Source of the DNA: M55B112 sp040880545
Lineage (GTDB): Bacteria > Bacteroidota > Bacteroidia > Bacteroidales > GCA-2748055
Assembly (NCBI GenBank): GCA_040880545.1
Contig: JBBDIE010000034.1
Coordinates: 1 to 7,243 of the forward strand
Length of the DNA stretch: 7,243 nt
Direction: 5' to 3'
The notes under the pieces are model-generated. The model did not search any database. It saw only the letters and a list, made by a program, of their open reading frames with translations, and was not told where the DNA came from. Made by a program: the position numbers and the translations under genes. Positions 1 to 4,931 of the stretch are shown here, in pieces (the stretch's first letter is position 1; each line of letters opens with the position of its first letter).

Positions 1-517
1 TCTGTAAATTTCGCGACGACAAATATACATTTTTATTTCGTTCATTTAAAACGAAAATTGATTTTTTATCGTCCACTTTCAGGTTTTTTCGGATGTCGCT
101 GAACTCTTTGGTTTTCGGCGCTTCGAAGGAAAAATCCTGAACGATTACCACTTGGTTGTTTTTAACCTTGTAAGAGAGGGCAGATTTTCTTGCCAGCTCT
201 TTCACTTTTCTGTTCAGTTTTATCCCGTACGTTTTGGGTCTTGGTCCGAAAGTTCTTCCTCCTCCTCTGAATATCGGATTTTTGATATCACCAAAACGGG
301 CAGTTCCTGTACCTTTTTGTCTTTTAATCTTCTTTGTGCTGCCTTTGATCTCTGCGCGTTCCTTGGATTTGTGCGTGCCCTGGCGCTGGTGTGCAAGGTA
401 TTGCTTCACCTCCAGATAAATCGCGTGATCATTGGGCTCTATGCCAAAGATATCTTTGTCCAGCTTTATCTTTTTGCCGGTACCTTTTCCCTGGATATCT
501 AATACTTCTAATTCCAT
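1..517 (-). CDS. rplD: 50S ribosomal protein L4 (uL4), 3' end cut off by the window edge
   Basis: Reading the minus strand from the ATG at 517-515 gives 172 codons with no stop before the left edge. The protein begins MELEVLDIQGKGTGKKI. L4 is an early-assembly large-subunit protein that binds 23S rRNA, and its extended loop lines the peptide exit tunnel. Recognisable L4 segments, in order, are NDHAIYLEVKQYLAHQRQGT at about residues 29-48, the tunnel-loop region with KKIKRQKGTGTARFGDIKNP and the glycine-rich FRGGGRTFGP (about residues 60-90), then YGIKLNRKVKELARKSALSY. The last visible residues, NVYLSSRNLQ, belong to the C-terminal domain. The family is usually about 205-210 residues, so roughly 35 are missing. 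The start overlaps the rplC stop by one base (TAATG), which suggests translational coupling. In E. coli, L4 also represses its own operon; the sequence here gives no sign of a target for that. Confidence 0.96.
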   Translation of the reverse strand, partial: MELEVLDIQGKGTGKKIKLDKDIFGIEPNDHAIYLEVKQYLAHQRQGTHKSKERAEIKGSTKKIKRQKGTGTARFGDIKNPIFRGGGRTFGPRPKTYGIKLNRKVKELARKSALSYKVKNNQVVIVQDFSFEAPKTKEFSDIRKNLKVDDKKSIFVLNERNKNVYLSSRNLQ

Positions 518-1134
518 TACTTCTCAATTATTAAAAATGAACCATTGGATCCTGGTACTGAACCTTTCAAGATCAGGAGGTTATTTTCAGGAATGATCTT
601 CATAACACGGAGGTTAAGGATCTTCACTTTGTTTCCTCCTGTACGGCCTGCCATGCGCATCCCTTTGAATACACGCGACGGGTAAGAGGATGCTCCCAGT
701 GAACCCGGGGCTCTCATCCTGTTGTGCTGCCCGTGGGTAGCATCATTTACACCTCTGAAGTTATGACGTTTCACTACGCCTTGAAAACCTTTTCCCTTGG
801 TAATCCCGGAAACATCGAGCCATGTTTCGTTATTGAAATAATCAACGGTAATCACATCTCCTGGTTTCCAGTCTTTCACAAAACCTTTTAATTCGATCAC
901 TTTGCGTTTTGGAGTGGTATTTGCCTTTTCAAAATGACCTTTCATGGCAGCACTGGTATTCTTCTCCTTTTTTTCATCAAAGGCAAGCTGCACAGCTGCA
1001 TAGCCATCGCTGTCCTCAGATTTAACCTGTGTAACCACACAGGGTCCGGCCTGAATTACGGTACAGGGAATATTCTTTCCTTCTGCATCATAAATGGAGG
1101 TCATTCCGACTTTTTTACCAATTAATCCTGGCAT
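517..1134 (-). CDS. rplC: 50S ribosomal protein L3 (uL3)
   Basis: A complete protein of 205 residues, normal length for bacterial L3, starting MPGLIGKKVGMTSIYDAEGK. L3 is one of the first proteins to bind 23S rRNA, and its central extension reaches towards the peptidyl transferase centre. The family is shown by the N-terminal GKKVGMT, by GITKGKGFQGVVKRHNF near residues 110-126, by HGQHNRMRAPGSLGASSYPS followed by RVFKGMRMAGRTGG (extension), and by the C-terminal LLILKGSVPGSNGSFLII. The extension reads GASSYPSRVFKG where E. coli has GQNQTPGKVFKG, so the glutamine that E. coli methylates (Gln150) is absent. The gene starts 20 nt after the rpsJ stop. An AAGGA lies about 12 nt upstream of the ATG and is the only Shine-Dalgarno-like match in this operon, probably by chance. 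It overlaps rplD by one base. Confidence 0.98.
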   Translation of the reverse strand: MPGLIGKKVGMTSIYDAEGKNIPCTVIQAGPCVVTQVKSEDSDGYAAVQLAFDEKKEKNTSAAMKGHFEKANTTPKRKVIELKGFVKDWKPGDVITVDYFNNETWLDVSGITKGKGFQGVVKRHNFRGVNDATHGQHNRMRAPGSLGASSYPSRVFKGMRMAGRTGGNKVKILNLRVMKIIPENNLLILKGSVPGSNGSFLIIEK

Positions 1135-1154
1135 TTTATTTTAATTTTCCTTGG

Positions 1155-1460
1155 TTAAACTTTAATTTCTACTTCAACGCCACTGGGTAATTCCAGCTTC
1201 ATCAGTGCATCGATGGTTTTAGGTGTTGAACTGTAAATGTCCAGCAGTCTTTTAAATGAACTAAGCTGAAACTGTTCCCTTGCCTTCTTGTTCACAAACG
1301 GTGAACGTAACACGGTATAGACCCTCTTATGTGTTGGGAGAGGTACCGGACCACTAACAACGGCACCTGTTGACTTGACCGTTTTCACGATCTTCTCAGC
1401 AGATTTATCCACCAGGTTGTGGTCGTAAGACTTTAACTTAATCCTGATCTTTTGGCTCAT
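1155..1460 (-). CDS. rpsJ: 30S ribosomal protein S10 (uS10)
   Basis: A complete protein of 101 residues, the usual S10 length, starting MSQKIRIKLKSYDHNLVDKS. S10 sits in the head of the 30S subunit. In other bacteria it also works as NusE, partnering NusB in transcription antitermination. The diagnostic segments are the N-terminal RIKLKSYDHNLVD, the central VSGPVPLPTHKRVYTVLRSP with its protruding loop, and the C-terminal KRLLDIYSSTPKTIDALMKL. It lies only 21 nt downstream of the fusA stop. It is therefore transcribed with the str genes and has no leader of its own, unlike the E. coli S10 operon, where rpsJ is the first gene behind a long regulatory leader. The upstream bases are A/T-rich without a Shine-Dalgarno sequence. 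Confidence 0.98.
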   Translation of the reverse strand: MSQKIRIKLKSYDHNLVDKSAEKIVKTVKSTGAVVSGPVPLPTHKRVYTVLRSPFVNKKAREQFQLSSFKRLLDIYSSTPKTIDALMKLELPSGVEVEIKV

Positions 1461-1481
1461 TATTATCTGTTATTAATTTAC

Positions 1482-3569
1482 CTATGCTTTGTTTAATAAT
1501 TCTTTTTCAATATTAGGCGGAACTTTTTCGAAATGGCTGAACTCCATGGTGGAGCTGGCTCTTCCTGATGACAGGGTTCTGAGCACAGTAACATATCCGA
1601 ACTGCTCTGCCAGGGGCACCTTGGCCTTAATCAGCCTGGCACCTGCCTTTGAATCCATACCTTCCACCTGTCCGCGTCGTTTATTCAGGTCGGAGATCAC
1701 ATCGCCCATATAATCTTCAGGCGTAACCACTTCCACGGCCATGATCGGTTCCAACAATACCGGTGCAGCTTTCAGGCCTGCCGATTTAAGTGCGTGCCTT
1801 GCAGCGATTTCAAAGGCGAGCTGGTCAGAATCCACCGGATGGAATGAACCGTCCACCAGGCGTACCTTGAGTGATTCGATGGCAAATCCTGCAAGGGGAC
1901 CATTCAGCATGGCACTGGTAAAACCTTTCTCCACGGAAGGAATATATTCCCTGGGTACGTTTCCTCCCTTGATCTCATTGATGAATTGCAATCCTTTCAC
2001 ACCTTCGTCTGCAGGTGAGATATATACTTCGATATCCGCGAATTTTCCGCGTCCACCTGTCTGTTTTCTGAATACTTCCCTGTGGTGTACCTCTTTGGTA
2101 AGCGCTTCCTTATAGTTCACCTGGGGTGATCCCACGTTGCACTCAACCTTGAATTCCCGCTTAAGCCGGTCCATCAGGATCTCCAGGTGCAATTCACCCA
2201 TCCCGCTGATGATCGTCTGTCCGGAATCAATATCCGTTTTAACCTGGAAGGTAGGATCCTCTTCAGAGAGTTTGCCCAGCGCCATTCCCAGCTTATCAAT
2301 ATCAGATTGTGTTTTTGGCTCGATGGCGATTCCGATCACCGGTTCAGGGAACTCAATTGATTCAAGGATCAATGGCTTATTCACTGCTGTGATGGTATCT
2401 CCTGTACGCAATTGCTTCAATCCTACCACTGCACAGATATCACCCGGTTCAATTTCTGTCTTGGGAATCTGTTTATTGGCGTGCATCTGGTAGATCCTTG
2501 AGATCCGTTCCTTTTTCCCGGTACGATTATTCAGTACCATTACACCTTCCTTCAGCACCCCTGAATAGATCCGTACATAGGCCAGTCGTCCAACGAACGG
2601 GTCTGTTGCGATTTTAAACACGAGGCCCGCCAGCGGATCCTCTGGAGTGGGGCTCCTGAGCTCTTCCTTTTCAGTTTCAGGGTTCAAACCCTTTACAGCA
2701 CCCACATCAAGCGGGCTGGGAAGCAGTGCGGTAATACCATCGAGTAGCCGCTGTACCCCCTTGTTTTTAAATGCCGAGCCACAGAAGACCGGGGTAATGT
2801 CCATGTTGATGGTGGCTCTCCGGGCATATTCCATGAACTCTTCCACTGTGATTGAATTCCTGTCTTCCAGGAACCGTTCCAGCAGGTCGTCGTTGGATAC
2901 GCAGACAGCCTCAACAAGTTTCTCTCTCCACTCTTCCACCGATTCGATCATATCTTTCGGAATTTCACAGTATTCGTATTTCATCCCGAGTGTCTCATCC
3001 TCTTTCCAGACAATGGCTTTACGCTCGATCAGGTCGACGATACCTGTAAAATTATCTTCCGATCCGATAGGAAGCTGAAGTGGCACGGGGTTCGATCCAA
3101 GCTTGTCTTTGATCTCTCCAACCACACCAAAAAAATCCGCGCCGGTTCTATCCATTTTATTGATAAAAGCGAGTCGCGGTACTTTATATTTATCGGCCTG
3201 TCGCCAGACTGTTTCCGATTGAGGTTCTACGCCCCCTACAGCACAAAAAACAGCAATTGCACCATCGAGTACCCGCAGGGAACGTTCTACTTCAACTGTG
3301 AAGTCGACGTGACCCGGTGTATCGATAATATTTATCTTATGCTCTTTATTATTGTACTTCCAGAAGGTGGTAGTGGCAGCGGAAGTGATGGTAATCCCTC
3401 TCTCCTGCTCCTGGACCATCCAGTCCATAGTAGCTGCTCCGTCATGGACTTCACCGATGCGATGGGTAATACCTGTATAGAACAGAATTCGTTCTGTGGT
3501 GGTGGTTTTCCCGGCATCGATGTGCGCCATGATCCCAATGTTTCTCGTATTTTGAAGTCCTGGGTTCAT
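1482..3569 (-). CDS. fusA: Elongation factor G, canonical translocase (EF-G1)
   Basis: EF-G is the ribosome-dependent GTPase that drives tRNA-mRNA translocation and, with RRF, ribosome recycling. All GTPase motifs are intact. Counting from the ATG at 3569 (695 residues), they are G1 AHIDAGKTT at 15-23, G2 RGITI at 57-61, G3 DTPGH at 83-87 with the catalytic His, G4 NKMD at 137-140, and a G5-like GSAFKNKG further on. Domains II-V follow. Domain IV has KQTGGRGKFADIEVY and HPVDS (His at about residue 577), the tip that enters the decoding centre. Domain V has TPEDYMGDV and GRASSTMEF. The frame extends four codons upstream to a GTG at 3581. I prefer the ATG because MNPGLQNTRNIGIMAHID matches the usual short EF-G N terminus. 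The gap from rpsG is 59 nt with this start. The stop is TAG. It is the third gene of the operon, between rpsG and rpsJ, with no tuf. Confidence 0.98.
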   Translation of the reverse strand: MNPGLQNTRNIGIMAHIDAGKTTTTERILFYTGITHRIGEVHDGAATMDWMVQEQERGITITSAATTTFWKYNNKEHKINIIDTPGHVDFTVEVERSLRVLDGAIAVFCAVGGVEPQSETVWRQADKYKVPRLAFINKMDRTGADFFGVVGEIKDKLGSNPVPLQLPIGSEDNFTGIVDLIERKAIVWKEDETLGMKYEYCEIPKDMIESVEEWREKLVEAVCVSNDDLLERFLEDRNSITVEEFMEYARRATINMDITPVFCGSAFKNKGVQRLLDGITALLPSPLDVGAVKGLNPETEKEELRSPTPEDPLAGLVFKIATDPFVGRLAYVRIYSGVLKEGVMVLNNRTGKKERISRIYQMHANKQIPKTEIEPGDICAVVGLKQLRTGDTITAVNKPLILESIEFPEPVIGIAIEPKTQSDIDKLGMALGKLSEEDPTFQVKTDIDSGQTIISGMGELHLEILMDRLKREFKVECNVGSPQVNYKEALTKEVHHREVFRKQTGGRGKFADIEVYISPADEGVKGLQFINEIKGGNVPREYIPSVEKGFTSAMLNGPLAGFAIESLKVRLVDGSFHPVDSDQLAFEIAARHALKSAGLKAAPVLLEPIMAVEVVTPEDYMGDVISDLNKRRGQVEGMDSKAGARLIKAKVPLAEQFGYVTVLRTLSSGRASSTMEFSHFEKVPPNIEKELLNKA

Positions 3570-3628
3570 ATTATTGTGCACACTTACCTTATTCTAATAT
3601 CTCTTATATAAATAAAAATTTTCAATTG

Positions 3629-4105
3629 TTAGAATCTGAAATGAGCAAATGCTTTATTCGATTCTGCCATTCTATGTGTTTCCTCTTTTCTCTTATACGC
3701 ACCGCCCTCGTTGTTATACGCGGCCATGATCTCTGCGGCGAGTTTCTCGCTCATGGATCTTCCCGGGCGCTTCCTTGAAAAAAGAATCATGTTCTTCATG
3801 GATATTGATTCTTTGCGTTCTGCACGTACTTCCATGGGAACCTGAAATGTAGCTCCTCCTACCCGCCTGCTCTTCACCTCAACCTGCGGAGTGATATTGA
3901 CCAATGCCTCTTTGAATATCTCCACGGTCGATTTTTCTTCGTTCTTCATCTTCTCTTCAATGATATCCATTGCTCCGTAGAAGATGTCGTAGGCGATACT
4001 CTTTTTACCGTCCAGCATCAGGTTGTTCACAAACTTCGTTACAAAGATATCCTTGAATTTAGGATCCGGTAACGTAATATGCTTTTTTGGTTTCGATTTT
4101 CTCAT
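3629..4105 (-). CDS. rpsG: 30S ribosomal protein S7 (uS7)
   Basis: A complete protein of 158 residues, normal for bacterial S7. S7 starts assembly of the 30S head by binding the 3' domain of 16S rRNA, and it contacts tRNA in the E site. Diagnostic segments are the N-terminal RKSKPKKHITLPDPKFKD, then KKSIAYDIFYGAMDIIEEK, then VKSRRVGGATFQVPMEVRAE (about residues 77-96), and the C-terminal EETHRMAESNKAFAHFRF. In E. coli S7 represses its operon by binding the roughly 100-nt gap between rpsL and rpsG. Here that gap is only 19 nt (4106-4124), so that exact mechanism is unlikely. There is no Shine-Dalgarno sequence ahead of the ATG. The stop is TAA, followed by an A/T-rich spacer before fusA. Confidence 0.98.
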   Translation of the reverse strand: MRKSKPKKHITLPDPKFKDIFVTKFVNNLMLDGKKSIAYDIFYGAMDIIEEKMKNEEKSTVEIFKEALVNITPQVEVKSRRVGGATFQVPMEVRAERKESISMKNMILFSRKRPGRSMSEKLAAEIMAAYNNEGGAYKRKEETHRMAESNKAFAHFRF

Positions 4106-4124
4106 TATCTGCTAGGCTAATCTA

Positions 4125-4502
4125 TTATTTTTTCTTAGGTCTCTTTGTTCCGTATTTGGATCTGCGCTGTGTACGACCCTCTACCCCGGAAGTATCGAGC
4201 GCTCCCCTGATAAGGTGATATCTTACACCTGGCAGGTCCTTCACCCTTCCACCCCTGATAAGCACGATGGAGTGCTCCTGCAGATTATGACCTTCACCCG
4301 GAATGTAAGCGTTCACTTCCTTCTGGTTTGTAAGCCTTACCCTGGCTACTTTCCTCATTGCTGAGTTCGGCTTTTTCGGGGTAGTTGTATATACCCGTAC
4401 ACACACTCCACGACGCTGCGGGCATGAGTCCAATGCAGGAGATTTACTCTTGTCGATGAGCTCCTTTCTACCCTTTCGCACTAATTGTTGAATTGTAGGC
4501 AT
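4125..4502 (-). CDS. rpsL: 30S ribosomal protein S12 (uS12), first gene of the str operon
   Basis: A complete protein of 125 residues starting MPTIQQLVRKGRKEL. S12 sits at the decoding centre of the 30S subunit and helps set translation accuracy. It carries the invariant TTTPKKPNSAMRKVARVRLT and GEGHNLQEHS, then RGGRVKDLPGVRYH. Lys43, Lys88 and Pro91, positions where changes are known to give streptomycin resistance or dependence, are all in the usual wild-type state. Asp89, methylthiolated in many bacteria, is present. The C terminus ends RSKYGTKRPKKK, basic as expected. The gene is first in the operon, about 50 nt downstream of a well-formed Bacteroidota promoter, and is followed after 19 nt by rpsG. 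The sequence before the ATG is A-rich with no Shine-Dalgarno match. Confidence 0.99.
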   Translation of the reverse strand: MPTIQQLVRKGRKELIDKSKSPALDSCPQRRGVCVRVYTTTPKKPNSAMRKVARVRLTNQKEVNAYIPGEGHNLQEHSIVLIRGGRVKDLPGVRYHLIRGALDTSGVEGRTQRRSKYGTKRPKKK

Positions 4503-4553
4503 TTATGCTTAATTCTTTTAATTGAAATAATATTTTCCACTAAAATCGGGTTG

Positions 4554-4583
4554 CAAAGGTATTCTTTTTTTTAAAAAAACAAG
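4554..4583 (-). promoter_or_regulatory. Predicted promoter of the str-S10 operon
   Basis: On the minus strand a CTTG at 4583-4580 is followed by exactly 18 nt and then TACCTTTG at 4561-4554. This matches the Bacteroidota sigma-ABfr type promoter (TTTG near -33, TAnnTTTG near -7), with a perfect -7 box and three of four bases at -33. The spacer is a run of T's followed by a run of A's, likely rigid or curved. A perfect A/T palindrome, ATTTAATTAAAT (4588-4599), lies just upstream of the -33 element. Transcription would begin near 4547, leaving a leader of about 45 nt before rpsL. Confidence 0.75.
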
Positions 4584-4634
4584 AAAAATTTAATTAAATA
4601 TTTCATTTTTAGAGACCCAGAAGCAGTTTGTCCG

Positions 4635-4649
4635 GTTCAAGGCCTGAAC
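4635..4649. promoter_or_regulatory. Inverted repeat in the divergent intergenic region, possible regulator site
   Basis: GTTCA-AGGCC-TGAAC is a perfect 5-bp dyad with a 5-nt centre. It lies between the two divergent promoters, about 50 bp upstream of the -33 element of the str promoter and about 95 bp upstream of that of the plus-strand EF-G gene. Arms of 5 bp can arise by chance, so a role as an operator is only a suggestion. No regulator family can be assigned from this sequence. Confidence 0.25.
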
Positions 4650-4699
4650 ATGCCGCGAACGTTGAAAAAATCCAGCAGGAGAATCATTATTGCTGAAGA

Positions 4700-4727
4700 C
4701 CCTGACAGGGAGTTACGGAAATTCCGT
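4700..4727. promoter_or_regulatory. Pair of perfect odd palindromes upstream of the fusA2 promoter, possible operator
   Basis: Two perfect palindromes sit side by side: CCCTG-A-CAGGG at 4700-4710 and ACGGAA-A-TTCCGT at 4715-4727. Their centres are 16 bp apart. The second is centred about 60 bp upstream of the start site predicted from the plus-strand promoter. That is the spacing at which CRP-type activators commonly bind. The related EF-G2 gene of Bacteroides is reported to be activated in carbon starvation by a CRP-family-like regulator, so an activator site would make sense. The link to any specific regulator is inference. Both palindromes lie outside the predicted transcripts, which favours a DNA site over an RNA hairpin. 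Confidence 0.35.
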
Positions 4728-4744
4728 GGAACAAAAATGCAACC

Positions 4745-4774
4745 CTTGATTTATTCAAAAATTTATTACTTTTG
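4745..4774 (+). promoter_or_regulatory. Predicted promoter of the divergent EF-G2 gene
   Basis: CTTG at 4745-4748 is followed by 18 nt and then TACTTTTG at 4767-4774. This is a perfect TAnnTTTG -7 box with a three-of-four -33 element. The -33 tetramer, the spacer length and the -7 pattern are the same as in the str promoter on the other strand, which makes both predictions more believable. Transcription would begin near 4781, about 150 nt upstream of the start codon. Confidence 0.65.
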
Positions 4775-4780
4775 CTCACC

Positions 4781-4931
4781 AAATCAGAATCGACTGTTAT
4801 TTAGAAATACATTTTTAAAAAAACATCATAATACCTGGCTAACATGAAATCTCCATGGATCGGTTTACGCAAGTACCTCAGTGTAACCAGTATGAAGGTT
4901 CTTTCATATCTTTAAAATAAATTATTACAGG
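4781..4931 (+). promoter_or_regulatory. Long 5' leader of the EF-G2 gene with a hairpin and a possible upstream ORF
   Basis: If the predicted promoter is right, the mRNA has about 150 nt before the EF-G2 ATG, much longer than the leader of about 45 nt for rpsL. It contains a hairpin at 4891-4908 (TATGAA-GGTTCT-TTCATA). A weaker bulged stem is possible just before it (GGTTTACGC at 4862-4870 with GTGTAACC at 4881-4888). An ATG at 4844 opens a 23-codon frame, MKSPWIGLRK to KVLSYL, with its TAA at 4913-4915, 16 nt before the EF-G2 start and in another frame. I do not recognise this peptide or any known riboswitch class. The leader may be regulatory or just spacer. Confidence 0.35.

Noticed and set aside
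152..502. A 116-codon plus-strand ORF, with a smaller one inside it
   Set aside because: It lies opposite rplD, whose minus-strand frame gives a clear L4 protein across the whole stretch.
1741..3611. Several plus-strand ORFs of 65-143 codons opposite fusA
   Set aside because: All are antisense to a strongly conserved EF-G frame, are rich in Ser and Pro as antisense frames often are, and resemble no family.
4650..4847. A 65-codon plus-strand ORF between rpsL and the EF-G2 gene
   Set aside because: It runs through both the palindromes and the predicted EF-G2 promoter, starts in poor context, has no recognisable domain, and has a composition typical of read-through of non-coding A/T-rich DNA.
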